DNA of 57,716 nucleotides. It comes from Erysipelotrichaceae bacterium. Lineage in GTDB: Bacteria; Bacillota_I; Bacilli_A; Erysipelotrichales; Erysipelotrichaceae. Positions 45,655 to 54,299 of the stretch are shown here, in pieces (position 1 is the first letter of the stretch; each line of letters opens with the position of its first letter). The DNA lies in contig JAFRLB010000042.1 in the NCBI GenBank assembly GCA_017431405.1, positions 1-57,716 of the forward strand, given 5' to 3'. The notes beneath the pieces were generated by a model. The model ran no database searches. It saw nothing but the letters and a program-made list of their open reading frames with translations, and had not been told where the DNA came from. Made by a program: the position numbers and the translations under genes.

Positions 45655-46440
45655 TCACACAAACTTTCTATCCCTAAGGATCTTGTACATCTCACTAGCC
45701 AGGTTACCGTCCTTAATGATTTCCTTTTCACTCTTCTTATCAGGATTGAAGATCCTTTCTACCTGAGTAGGAGAACCCTTTAAGCCATAGTGAGTTTCAT
45801 CCTTATCCTGTAAGTCATCAAAGGTGATGATCCTGATCTGTTCTGCACAGTCACCATATTGCAGCTTTCTTTTGAAGGATGGAAGTCTAGGTGTGTTTAC
45901 TTCCCCGTCAACACATAAAAGACACGGGGTCTTTATCTTAGCCGTAACGATCTTATTATCAAGGTTGGAAACATACTTAATGCGATCCCCGTCAACATCC
46001 ACGTCTCTGACGTTGGCTGCGTGCGGCACCTTCAAGTGTTCAGCCAGTTCACTGCCAACCTGAGCCGTATCGCCATCAGTGGTCTGCTTGCCGCATAATA
46101 TGACATCAAAATCACCTAATGCCAGTATGCCGCTGCATAAGGTGTATGAAGTTGCCAGTACGTCTGCCCCACCGAACTTTCTGTCACTGATGAGTACGCC
46201 TCCATCAGCTCCCATGTAAATGGCTTCCCTTATTACTTCAAGAGCACTGTTAGGGCCCATTGAAACAACATTCAGTGTTCCGCCATGCTTATCTTTCAGT
46301 TTAAAACCCAGTTCCAGTGCATACAGGTCATATGGATTCATTTTCGCTGCTACACCGTCTCTGATCAATGTGCCGGTAACCGGATCAACATTAACATTAG
46401 TTGTTCCAGGCACCTGCTTAATACAGACAATAATATTCAT
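45655..46440 (-). CDS. etfB: Electron transfer flavoprotein beta subunit
   Basis: The 261-residue protein begins MNIIVCIKQVPGTTNVNVDP. It has MNPYDLYALELGFKLKD, VVSMGPNSALEVIREAIYMG, ILCGKQTTDGDTAQVGSELA and LPSFKRKLQ, the standard Etf beta and bifurcating-FAD contacts. It is first in the operon, followed by etfA nine bases on. A GGAGG site precedes the start. Confidence 0.95.
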   Translation of the reverse strand: MNIIVCIKQVPGTTNVNVDPVTGTLIRDGVAAKMNPYDLYALELGFKLKDKHGGTLNVVSMGPNSALEVIREAIYMGADGGVLISDRKFGGADVLATSYTLCSGILALGDFDVILCGKQTTDGDTAQVGSELAEHLKVPHAANVRDVDVDGDRIKYVSNLDNKIVTAKIKTPCLLCVDGEVNTPRLPSFKRKLQYGDCAEQIRIITFDDLQDKDETHYGLKGSPTQVERIFNPDKKSEKEIIKDGNLASEMYKILRDRKFV

Positions 46441-46480
46441 AGAACCTCCAAAATTATTATTTGTACGATCTCTTTAGTTC

Positions 46481-46486
46481 ATTATA
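46481..46486 (-). promoter_or_regulatory. -10 box of the etfB promoter
   Basis: TATAAT on the minus strand lies 40 bases before the etfB start. The -35 is weak, which fits a promoter that needs an activator. Confidence 0.45.
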
Positions 46487-46547
46487 CATCAAATGTCACA
46501 AGCCGATTATCCCCAATATGAAAAGATTATGGAACAATGAACCTTTC

Positions 46548-46565
46548 TGTCGGTCATACCCGACA
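46548..46565. promoter_or_regulatory. Predicted operator 1 (TGTCGG-N6-CCGACA)
   Basis: TGTCGGTCATACCCGACA is an 18-bp dyad with six-base perfect half-sites. A sister site with the same design lies 33 bp further on. Both are in the divergent gap between etfB and the ABC exporter. Confidence 0.6.
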
Positions 46566-46580
46566 AAAACCGCCTTAAAC

Positions 46581-46598
46581 TGTCGATTACAGTCGACA
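46581..46598. promoter_or_regulatory. Predicted operator 2 (TGTCGA-N6-TCGACA)
   Basis: TGTCGATTACAGTCGACA is an 18-bp dyad with six-base perfect half-sites, centred exactly 33 bp (about three helical turns) from operator 1. Confidence 0.6.
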
Positions 46599-46667
46599 AC
46601 TTTCCAAACCAGGCATTTTTACATGCCCTTAACAAGCGATTTACTGGATATCGTTATCCTATTCCCT

Positions 46668-46673
46668 TATAAT
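46668..46673 (+). promoter_or_regulatory. -10 box of the ABC exporter promoter
   Basis: TATAAT lies 27 bases before the exporter start. The -35 is poor. Confidence 0.4.
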
Positions 46674-46699
46674 TTTTTAAGAAAAGGCAGGACCAAAGT

Positions 46700-48466
46700 A
46701 TGAGTACAACACAGACAAAGAATTACAGCACTAAGGAATTACTTAAGAGATATTCACCATACCTGCTTAAGTATAAGGGAATGTTGATATTTGATCTGTT
46801 CTGTGCTTCCATGACCACCTTATGTGACATTGCCTTGCCAAGAATCATGAGCTTCTTAACCAATTCAGCGATGAACAGTCCTGAATTACTGACAGTATCA
46901 ACCATTGTTAAATTAGCTGCCCTGTATGCCGTTTTAAGAATGATTGATGCCGTTGCCTATTTCTACATGAGCTCTCAAGGCCATATCATGGGTGTATACA
47001 TTGAAACTGACATGCGCAAAGACGCCTTTGAACATCTGGAAAGTTTGTCTGACAGTTACTTCGCCAATACCAAGATAGGTCAGATCATGGGCCGTATCTC
47101 AAATGACCTGTTTGATGTCACGGAATTCTCACACCACTGTCCGGAAGAATTCTTCATAGCTTTCATCAAGATACTTGTTTCATTCATCATCCTGTGTCAT
47201 TCAAACATTCTGTTAACAGTGATCATCTTTGCCTGTGTACCTTTAATGATCATTGTCTCACTGAAACTTAACCACCGTTTCAAAGTAGCCACAAAGTCAC
47301 AGCGTGTTCAGATTGGTGAACTGAACTCTCAGGTTGAAGATTCATTATTAGGTGAAAAGGTAGTAAAGGCATTCGGTGCTGAAGAATATGAACTGGAAAA
47401 GTTTGAAAAAGGTAATCAGAAGTTCAAGGAAGTAAAGAAGGAACGTTACTATGCCATGGCAAACTATAACATGTCCACCAGACTGTTTGACGGCTTAATG
47501 TACTTTGTAACGATCATTGCCGGAGGCTTGTTCCTGGTTAAGAACATCATTAATGCCGGTGACTTGGTTGCCTACATTCTCTATGTTCAGACCCTTATCG
47601 CAACGATCAGAAGAATCGTTGAATTCGGTGAACAGTTCCAGTCAGGTGTAACCGGCATTGAAAGATTCCTGGAGATCCTTGATACACCAATAGACATTAA
47701 GGATAAGGAAGGCGCTGTTGATCTTGTCGTAAAAGGTGGCAACATCAAATTTGAAAATGTTACCTTCGAATATCCGGATGATCATAATACTGTATTAACC
47801 AACCTGAATCTGGAAATCAAGCCGGGCGAAAATCTGGCACTTGTTGGCGAAAGCGGTGGCGGTAAGACAACCCTTTCATCATTAATTCCAAGATTTTATG
47901 ACATCAAGGAAGGCAACATCTACATTGATGATCAGAACATCAAAGATGTCACAATAAAGAGTTTAAGAAACAACATCGGCATTGTTCAGCAGGATGTTTA
48001 CCTGTTCTCAGGTACAGTCAGAGAAAACATTGCTTATGGTAAGTTGGATGCCACTGATGAAGAAATCAAACAGGCAGCCATATTAGCAGGTGCCGATAAG
48101 TTCATCAATGAATTACAGGATGGTTATGATTCATATGTAGGTGAAAGAGGAGTTAAGTTATCAGGCGGTCAGAAGCAGAGAATTGCCATTGCCAGAGTAT
48201 TCCTTAAAAACCCTAAGATCCTGTTGCTTGATGAAGCAACCAGTGCCCTGGATAATGAAAGCGAATTATTGATTGAAAGAAGTCTTGAAAAGCTGTCAGA
48301 AGGCAGAACAACTTTAACCATCGCCCACAGGCTTACCACCATTCAGCACGCCGACAGAATCATTGTCTTAGGCAAGAACGGCATTGAAGAAGAAGGCAAT
48401 CACGAAACCTTACTTAAAAATAAGGGAACCTATTACCGTCTGTGGAACGGCATAACAGAAGAGTAA
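46700..48466 (+). CDS. Multidrug-type ABC exporter (fused TMD-NBD half-transporter)
   Basis: The 588-residue protein has six membrane helices (about 20-320) and an ATPase domain. Walker A is GESGGGKTT (about 386-394), the Q-loop is IGIVQQDVYLFSG, the signature is LSGGQKQRIAIARVF (about 485-499), Walker B is ILLLDEATSALD and the switch is TLTIAHRLTT. This is the MsbA/BmrA layout, and it would act as a homodimer. The substrate is unknown. It diverges from the lactate dehydrogenase operon across a 259-base region holding two matching operators, so the two units may share a regulator. Confidence 0.93.
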   Translation: MSTTQTKNYSTKELLKRYSPYLLKYKGMLIFDLFCASMTTLCDIALPRIMSFLTNSAMNSPELLTVSTIVKLAALYAVLRMIDAVAYFYMSSQGHIMGVYIETDMRKDAFEHLESLSDSYFANTKIGQIMGRISNDLFDVTEFSHHCPEEFFIAFIKILVSFIILCHSNILLTVIIFACVPLMIIVSLKLNHRFKVATKSQRVQIGELNSQVEDSLLGEKVVKAFGAEEYELEKFEKGNQKFKEVKKERYYAMANYNMSTRLFDGLMYFVTIIAGGLFLVKNIINAGDLVAYILYVQTLIATIRRIVEFGEQFQSGVTGIERFLEILDTPIDIKDKEGAVDLVVKGGNIKFENVTFEYPDDHNTVLTNLNLEIKPGENLALVGESGGGKTTLSSLIPRFYDIKEGNIYIDDQNIKDVTIKSLRNNIGIVQQDVYLFSGTVRENIAYGKLDATDEEIKQAAILAGADKFINELQDGYDSYVGERGVKLSGGQKQRIAIARVFLKNPKILLLDEATSALDNESELLIERSLEKLSEGRTTLTIAHRLTTIQHADRIIVLGKNGIEEEGNHETLLKNKGTYYRLWNGITEE

Positions 48467-48488
48467 ACACCGGATATACCGGTGTTTT
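48465..48488. terminator. Bidirectional terminator between the ABC exporter and the XRE regulator
   Basis: The stem AACACCGG/CCGGTGTT with loop ATATA has T runs on the plus strand and overlaps the exporter stop. It sits between convergent genes. Confidence 0.9.
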
Positions 48489-48489
48489 G

Positions 48490-49650
48490 TCATGCTTTAG
48501 TCTTTTCTTTCCACTTTTGCCAGCGGGGATCCTGTTGCATTTCCTTCTTAACTCTCTCTTGCTGGTCAACGCTCCACCAAGGCCAGACATCAGGCAGCTC
48601 CTTCTTTACCAATGCATCATCTAATTCTGCCGGGTCAATCGAAGCATATTTTACCAGTTCGGAAGAGTGTTCATGTTTCTTCATTTCAGATGTCTCCATA
48701 TAACATTCTGCATGTTCCAATGCCTCATCAAGAGCAACAAAGGCTTCATCTCTTTCTTCAGCCAGCCATAAGTAATATGAACGTAATAAGCTTATGTGAG
48801 CAAGAAGTCTGTCATATTTGCCATAGTCATGCATAGGACAGATGATTTCAAACAGATTCATTGCTCTCTTCAACAAATCAGCTGCTTCGTTGGCCATCAT
48901 GTTTCCATCAGACAAAACAATACTTTGAATCAACTCTACGGACTTGTTAACGGTTTCCAGTAAGGCTTCCTGACTGGCCTTAACTGCCTCTTTCCCGTCA
49001 TGTGCGTTGATGGCTAGAAATTGTCTTGATATGCTTAAATCTACTGATTCATTGGCTAAGGCAATGGCCTTATCAGATTCTCCCGTATTTCTGTATAACT
49101 GAGATAATTCAACCAACACCTTTGACTTGTCGCTCATGTCAGTTACTGAAGGCAGAACCTTTTCATATAGTTTTATCGCTTCCTGCCATTCGCGGTATTG
49201 TCTGTGTCTTTCAACATCATATACATCAAATCCTTCATCATCCATTAAATGATACTCACCATATTTGACGTAACCGGCATTATACAGTACTGAAGCTAAC
49301 TCGATTGTGAGCTTCTCATTACCTGGAAACTCTACCAGAGCATTTCTGGCAAGTTCAATGCACTCATCAATGTTTACATCAACACCATTATTCTGCATGT
49401 TCATTTCCCTGATCTTGTTAATCAGATTTTCCAGTCTCACAGATCTTTCATTATCATAGCCAAACAGTTCATCAATCGAAGTATTGAAATAATTGGCAAT
49501 TGAAGGCAACAGTTCCATGTCCGGGTAACAGATTCCCTTTTCCCAACGGGAAACAGCCTGCCCTGTTACACCTAATTTGTTAGCCAGTTCCTCCTGTGTA
49601 CGACCATCTCTCTGTCTTAATCTCTTAATTCTTTCCCCTAAGTCAACCAT
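48490..49650 (-). CDS. XRE-family regulator with TPR-like sensory region
   Basis: The ATG at 49650 (MVDLGERIKRLRQRDGRTQ) follows GAGG at proper spacing. The 386-residue protein has an N-terminal HTH_3 domain (TQEELANKLGVTGQAVSRWE, about 18-37), then a long alpha-helical part with paired-helix repeats (for example ELSQLYRNTGESDKAIALAN). This resembles TPR-containing Firmicute regulators that sense peptides, but the ligand is unknown. A direct repeat upstream of its start may be its own operator. Confidence 0.85.
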   Translation of the reverse strand: MVDLGERIKRLRQRDGRTQEELANKLGVTGQAVSRWEKGICYPDMELLPSIANYFNTSIDELFGYDNERSVRLENLINKIREMNMQNNGVDVNIDECIELARNALVEFPGNEKLTIELASVLYNAGYVKYGEYHLMDDEGFDVYDVERHRQYREWQEAIKLYEKVLPSVTDMSDKSKVLVELSQLYRNTGESDKAIALANESVDLSISRQFLAINAHDGKEAVKASQEALLETVNKSVELIQSIVLSDGNMMANEAADLLKRAMNLFEIICPMHDYGKYDRLLAHISLLRSYYLWLAEERDEAFVALDEALEHAECYMETSEMKKHEHSSELVKYASIDPAELDDALVKKELPDVWPWWSVDQQERVKKEMQQDPRWQKWKEKTKA

Positions 49651-49715
49651 AACTAACCTCATTTCTTCCACCGGTGTAACTAAATTCTAAATCACGAATG
49701 TTATTATATCCATCA

Positions 49716-49749
49716 TCAATCAATTGTTTGTTTTTCAATCATTTGTTTA
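49716..49749. repeat. 15-bp imperfect direct repeat upstream of the XRE regulator
   Basis: TCAATCAATTGTTTG (49716-49730) and TCAATCATTTGTTTA (49735-49749) agree at 13 of 15 positions with a 19-bp offset, next to a TATAAT-like element at about 49706. It is a plausible operator of the regulator. Confidence 0.5.
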
Positions 49750-49755
49750 GAACGC

Positions 49756-49780
49756 AAAAAAGAGGATCAAATGATCCCCT
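49756..49780 (-). terminator. Terminator of the MFS transporter gene
   Basis: On the minus strand the hairpin GGGATCATTTGATCCTC (GGATCA/TGATCC core) is followed by TTTTTT. Confidence 0.85.
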
Positions 49781-49800
49781 TCACTTAATATTCAGTTTTT

Positions 49801-51135
49801 TTAGTCGTCCATGTCTTCGTAAGCAGCCAGACCTTTTTTAGCTTCAACCTTCTGGTCGCCATGCTTAACCTGGGTCATTGTTACAAATGACAGTAAGACA
49901 AATACAGCCGCATAAATGAATAATACCTTATAAGATATTAATCTCATCAGTGTCCCTGCGAGAATAGGGGTAACGATCTGAGCAGACATGCTGGCGGTGT
50001 AGTAGTAACCAGTAAACTTACCAATGTCTGAACCCTTACACATTTCTACTACCATTGGTAATGAGTTAACGTTAATGGCTGCCCAGGCTAAACCTACTAA
50101 AGCAAAACAGACAAACATGATTGGATTGATTGTCTTAAAAGTACTTGTTAATATGAAGCCCATTAAGAACATCGTTGCCAGTAAGATGATGCCTCCCATG
50201 ATGGTTTTTCTTCTACCAATCTTGGAAGCTATGTTACCGATAGGAATATATGAAACAATTGCACCGGCGGTAGCTACCAGTAAACAGGTACTTGCACCGC
50301 CAAGACCCTGACCCATGACTACTGAAACATAGGTTGTGAACCAGGTAGTTACGGCGTTATAGCCAATGAACCATAAGGCAATTGAAGCTAACAGGAATCC
50401 TAATGATCTCTTAACATCACTCGGAAGTTTTTCATTTCCACTGCCATCGTCCTCAGCCAGATTCCACTCCGGATGTTCTTCTTCCAGTTTCTTGTTTTCT
50501 GCTACAAGCTTTGGCTCCTTAATTATTAAGAACAGTAAGCCAACAGCTATAAACATGATGGCTGAAACTACGATGAACAGGATCTGATAGTTAACATGCT
50601 CAAGCCCGGCTGTCTTTGAATTAGGATACAATACAGCTGCTACACCAAGGTAGATGATGCCGCCAACAGCGCCCATCAGATTAATGATGGCATTAGCCTT
50701 TGAACGTAATGGCTTAGGTGTTACATCAGGCATTAAGGCAACGGCCGGTGAACGGTATGTTCCCATTGCGATCAATAATAAACCTAAGGTAATAACAAAT
50801 GATATCACCTTAAAAGCTGAAGGTTCCTTAAAATATGAATTATCCAAAAACGGCAGAATGTTCATTAATATGATTGCGCATCCCGTACCAAACAGAATGA
50901 ATGGCATTCTCTTACCGATCTTACTTTCTGCTCTGTCACTTAATGAGCCAAAGAAAGGCAGAAGGAATAAGGCAAGAATGTTATCGGCTGCCATGATGGC
51001 TCCTGAATAAGTCTCATTCAGATGGAAGGTATTAGTCAGAATGAGTGGAATGATGTTATCGTACATCTGCCAGAATGCACAGATTGAAAGAAACGCCAAT
51101 CCGACGATAAAGGTGTTCTTATAGTTTAATTTCAT
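49801..51135 (-). CDS. Major facilitator superfamily transporter, SLC45/GPH-like
   Basis: The ATG at 51135 (MKLNYKNTFIVGLAFLS) follows GGAGGC. The 444-residue protein has twelve membrane helices. The loop after helix 2 reads GSLSDRAESKIGKRMPFILFG, the sugar-type MFS signature, and the second half repeats it as SKIGRRKTIMGG. A long cytoplasmic loop after helix 6 is acidic (EEEHPEWNLAEDDGSGNEK). The family moves sugars or sugar alcohols with H+ or Na+. It lies downstream of the PfkB kinase gene, so the cargo is probably a sugar or nucleoside that the kinase phosphorylates. Confidence 0.85.
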   Translation of the reverse strand: MKLNYKNTFIVGLAFLSICAFWQMYDNIIPLILTNTFHLNETYSGAIMAADNILALFLLPFFGSLSDRAESKIGKRMPFILFGTGCAIILMNILPFLDNSYFKEPSAFKVISFVITLGLLLIAMGTYRSPAVALMPDVTPKPLRSKANAIINLMGAVGGIIYLGVAAVLYPNSKTAGLEHVNYQILFIVVSAIMFIAVGLLFLIIKEPKLVAENKKLEEEHPEWNLAEDDGSGNEKLPSDVKRSLGFLLASIALWFIGYNAVTTWFTTYVSVVMGQGLGGASTCLLVATAGAIVSYIPIGNIASKIGRRKTIMGGIILLATMFLMGFILTSTFKTINPIMFVCFALVGLAWAAINVNSLPMVVEMCKGSDIGKFTGYYYTASMSAQIVTPILAGTLMRLISYKVLFIYAAVFVLLSFVTMTQVKHGDQKVEAKKGLAAYEDMDD

Positions 51136-51189
51136 AAAACTGCCTCCAATTATTAATTTTTGTATCTCTAAAACCATTTTACAACATGA

Positions 51190-51216
51190 AAAGAAGATTG
51201 GAGTATCAATCTTCTT
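51190..51216 (-). terminator. Hairpin between the PfkB kinase and MFS genes
   Basis: The stem AGAAGATTG/CAATCTTCT with a six-base loop and TTTTC tail on the minus strand contains the kinase stop codon. It may attenuate transcription from kinase to transporter. Confidence 0.65.
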
Positions 51217-52177
51217 TCTTTAAAGTCAAATTCTTTCTTTTGATCAGTTCCAGCGCCTGTTCAAATGTCCCGGCACCCTTATTGGCCCCGACACACTTCA
51301 GTATTGCGGCTGACTGAGCGCTGCCTAATACGGCTGAAGAATACAGATCATAACCTCTTAACCATGCTGCCACAAACCCGGCTATGAAGGCATCCCCTGC
51401 ACCTGTCGTATCAACAACCTCACCTTCAAGTAAAGTTCCAACATGATGCTTATTCTTAAAATCAGTAACAACTACTCCCTTTTCACCTAACTTAATGCCC
51501 AATACCTTTAATGGATACTTGGAGAAGAATCTGATTATTTCATCAACATCTTCACTTCCAGCGTATATCTTAGCTTCCTGATAGCTTGGAATGAATACAT
51601 CACAGTTCTGTAAGGCTGTTTCAATGTTCTTCATCCAGTTACCGTTACGGTCATATGAGGCATCCAGAGAAGTTGTTAAGCCAAGTTCATGAGCTCTCTT
51701 GAATAACTTACCTAAAGGTTCGCCATCAATGCTCCTCAATACATTGGCACTGGCAAAGTGCAGATGGGAAGTATTTCTCAATACTTCATCGCTTACCATT
51801 TCTTCCGTAAAGTATGCGTTGGTATTGTCAGGAACACGGATGATGTGTCTGTCGCCTTTTTTATCAATAAGCAATACCGGGGAAGCTGTAGGATGCTCAT
51901 CCGAATATGTCACATTATCCGTATTTACCCCAGCACTATTCAGATCATCAATGATTGCCTGACCGGCACTGTCCTTGCCGATGCAGGCACATAAGGTTAC
52001 CTTCATGCCTAACTTGGCCAGATTAATTGCCCCATTAACGGCATCCCCACCGCTTGCTCCAATATAGCTTTCACATACAATGCCATCCTGGCTCATCAGA
52101 TCTTCATCTATTCCACTTAACAGGGTATCCCAGGTTGCGATACCCGCTACTGTTACATCATACTGCTTATTGTTCAT
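51206..52177 (-). CDS. PfkB-family carbohydrate or nucleoside kinase
   Basis: The 323-residue protein has the PfkB N-terminal motif (IGASGGDAVNGAINLAKLG, 39-57) and the C-terminal DTTGAGDAFIAGF (256-268) with catalytic Asp262 and the anion hole. It phosphorylates a sugar or nucleoside from ATP. I cannot tell ribose, fructose or inosine-type kinases apart from the sequence alone. It is transcribed toward the MFS transporter across a 70-base gap with a hairpin. Confidence 0.88.
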   Translation of the reverse strand: MNNKQYDVTVAGIATWDTLLSGIDEDLMSQDGIVCESYIGASGGDAVNGAINLAKLGMKVTLCACIGKDSAGQAIIDDLNSAGVNTDNVTYSDEHPTASPVLLIDKKGDRHIIRVPDNTNAYFTEEMVSDEVLRNTSHLHFASANVLRSIDGEPLGKLFKRAHELGLTTSLDASYDRNGNWMKNIETALQNCDVFIPSYQEAKIYAGSEDVDEIIRFFSKYPLKVLGIKLGEKGVVVTDFKNKHHVGTLLEGEVVDTTGAGDAFIAGFVAAWLRGYDLYSSAVLGSAQSAAILKCVGANKGAGTFEQALELIKRKNLTLKKED

Positions 52178-52222
52178 AAACTACCTCTTTCCCTTATACT
52201 ATACCATTAAGGCGAAAGAAAA

Positions 52223-52244
52223 CATCCGGGAATTTTCCCGGATG
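52223..52244 (-). terminator. Terminator of the phosphoglucomutase gene
   Basis: A perfect stem CATCCGGG/CCCGGATG with loop AAAATT and a TTTTCTTTC tail on the minus strand. Confidence 0.92.
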
Positions 52245-52259
52245 CATCATTTTAATCAA

Positions 52260-53939
52260 TTATGCCAGATACTTGTTCAGATCAGCGAGAATCTGCTTTT
52301 CTGCTTCGGTAGCACCTGCTTCATCCTTGGCACTTACTGAGATGTAGAATTTCAGTTTTGGTTCAGTACCGCTAGGTCTGACAACAACTGAGCTGTTGCC
52401 TTCCAGGATGAACTTCAATACATCTGCGCTTGGTAAACCGTTAAAGCCAGGCTTGAAGTCCTGTAATTCAAGAACCTTCTTACCGCCGAACTGTTCAGCA
52501 CCTTCTCTGAACTTAGCCATGATGTCCTGCATCTTCTTGAAGCCGCTTGAACCTTCAAATTCATTAGAATATGTAACGTTCTTGCAGAAACCGAACTTAG
52601 CGAAGATTTCATCTAACTTATCTAATAAGCTGATGCCTCTGGTCTTATAGAATGCGAACATTTCACAGATTAAGAAGCTTGCGACAACGGCATCCTTATC
52701 TCTGGCGTGTGTACCTGCTAAGTAACCGTAGCTTTCTTCGAAGCCGAAGATGAAGTTGTGCTTCTTGCCCTGCTGTTCAAGTTTCAGGATCTGTTCACCG
52801 ATGTACTTGAAGCCTGTTAAGACGTTGATTGTCTTAACACCATAGCTTTCAGCGATTCTGTCAGCTAAGTCCATTGAAACGATTGACTTAACCAATACAG
52901 GTTCTTCAGGCATCTTGCCTAAGGCTGTTCTTCTTTCACAGATGTAGTTCAACAGTAATAAGCCTGCCTGGTTACCTGTGATAAGCTGGTATTCACCGTT
53001 CTTATTCTTAACAGCCATGCCAACTCTGTCAGCGTCTGGGTCTGTAGCCAGTAACAAGTCTGCGTTGTACTTGGCAGCGTATTCCATGCCTAATGCCATG
53101 GCTTCCTTGATTTCTGGGTTTGGATATGGACAGGTTGGGAAGTTTCCGTCAGGGAACTGCTGTTCCTTAACAACGGTAATGTTGGTATAACCTGTTTCCT
53201 TTAAGATTCTGGTTACAGGAATCAGACCTGTGCCATTTAATGGTGAATATACGATGGCAACGTTCTTATCGATTTCAGCATCGCCTACTAATGACTGAGT
53301 CTTAACTGCTTCTAAGAAGTTAGTTAACATTGAATCGTCAATGTATTCGATGATGCCGCTCTTTAAGCCTTCTTCGAAGTCAAGCTGCTTAACATCCTTG
53401 AATGTATCTGTAGCTTCGATTTCAGCTAATACGGCGTTTGCGTATTCAGTTGTACACTGACAGCCATCTGGTCCATAAACCTTGTAGCCATTGTACTTGC
53501 TAGGGTTGTGGCTGGCTGTAACCATTACACCGGCGCAGCAGTGTAATTCTCTTGTTGCGAATGAACACAGAGGAACCGGTTCAAGTTCCTTGTAAATGTA
53601 AACCTTGATGCCGTTAGCTGCCAATACACCGGCAGTAACCTTTGAGAATACATCGCTCTTGATACGTGAATCATAGGCGATTGCGGCTTTTCTTTCTTCT
53701 TCAGGGAAGTTCTTAACAATGTAGTTAGCCAAACCCTGAGAAGCCTTGGCAACTGTATAGATGTTCATGCGGTTGGTACCGGCAGCGATGACGCCTCTTA
53801 ATCCGGCTGTACCGAATTCCAGATCACGGTAGAATGCATCTTCCTTTTCAGCGTTTGTCATTTTCAGAAGCTGTTCACGGATTTCTTCATCCTTAACGTT
53901 TTCCAGCCAATTATTATAGTATTCCTGATATCTTTCCAT
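52260..53939 (-). CDS. pgcA: Phosphoglucomutase/phosphomannomutase family enzyme
   Basis: The 559-residue protein has the substrate loop FGTAGLRG (42-49), the phosphoserine loop TASHNP (141-146, Ser143), the Mg site DPDADR (300-305), the sugar-binding GFEESYGYLAG and the phosphate-binding RPSGTEPKLKFY. It is of the long Firmicute alpha-phosphoglucomutase type (PgcA). It links glucose-6-phosphate with glucose-1-phosphate, feeding GlgC and receiving GlgP product from the glycogen locus 11-20 kb away. The gene symbol is by similarity. Confidence 0.92.
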   Translation of the reverse strand: MERYQEYYNNWLENVKDEEIREQLLKMTNAEKEDAFYRDLEFGTAGLRGVIAAGTNRMNIYTVAKASQGLANYIVKNFPEEERKAAIAYDSRIKSDVFSKVTAGVLAANGIKVYIYKELEPVPLCSFATRELHCCAGVMVTASHNPSKYNGYKVYGPDGCQCTTEYANAVLAEIEATDTFKDVKQLDFEEGLKSGIIEYIDDSMLTNFLEAVKTQSLVGDAEIDKNVAIVYSPLNGTGLIPVTRILKETGYTNITVVKEQQFPDGNFPTCPYPNPEIKEAMALGMEYAAKYNADLLLATDPDADRVGMAVKNKNGEYQLITGNQAGLLLLNYICERRTALGKMPEEPVLVKSIVSMDLADRIAESYGVKTINVLTGFKYIGEQILKLEQQGKKHNFIFGFEESYGYLAGTHARDKDAVVASFLICEMFAFYKTRGISLLDKLDEIFAKFGFCKNVTYSNEFEGSSGFKKMQDIMAKFREGAEQFGGKKVLELQDFKPGFNGLPSADVLKFILEGNSSVVVRPSGTEPKLKFYISVSAKDEAGATEAEKQILADLNKYLA

Positions 53940-53970
53940 GTTTTTCCTCTCTAACTTCTATAAGCAAAAA

Positions 53971-53991
53971 AAGGAAGAGCTAACTCTTCCT
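53971..53991 (-). terminator. Terminator of ptsH
   Basis: The stem AGGAAGAG/CTCTTCCT with a short TTAG loop is followed by a T7 run on the minus strand. Confidence 0.9.
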
Positions 53992-54003
53992 ATTTTGATT
54001 GTA

Positions 54004-54270
54004 CTACTCAATAACCTTCTGAGCTCTTAAGGTTTCAACGATTGTGTTCAATGCGTTTTCTTCGTCGTCACCGTCACAAGCTAATGTAATTTCTGACTGA
54101 GTAGGAATGCCTAATGACATAACACCCATGATTGACTTCATATCAACTGTACGTCCCTTGAATGAAACTGTAACTTTGCACTTGCACTTGCTGGCTGCGT
54201 TTACTGCTACTGTTGCTGGACGAGCATGTAAGCCTACTGGATCAATTACTACTACCTGAATATCTTTCAT
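54004..54270 (-). CDS. ptsH: Phosphocarrier protein HPr
   Basis: The 88-residue protein has His15 in GLHARPAT, which carries phosphate from enzyme I to PTS permeases, and Ser46 in KSIMGVMSLGI, the HPr kinase site used for CcpA-mediated catabolite repression. It stands alone, with no ptsI next to it, and has its own terminator. Its promoter overlaps a perfect cre match, which implies feedback control. Confidence 0.97.
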   Translation of the reverse strand: MKDIQVVVIDPVGLHARPATVAVNAASKCKCKVTVSFKGRTVDMKSIMGVMSLGIPTQSEITLACDGDDEENALNTIVETLRAQKVIE

Positions 54271-54299
54271 TATTAAAAACCTCCATTAATTCTAAGAGT

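Noticed and set aside
46461..46703. 80-codon plus-strand frame in the etfB/ABC exporter gap
   Set aside because: It covers the twin operators and the exporter promoter, has no ribosome site and has an unlikely composition.
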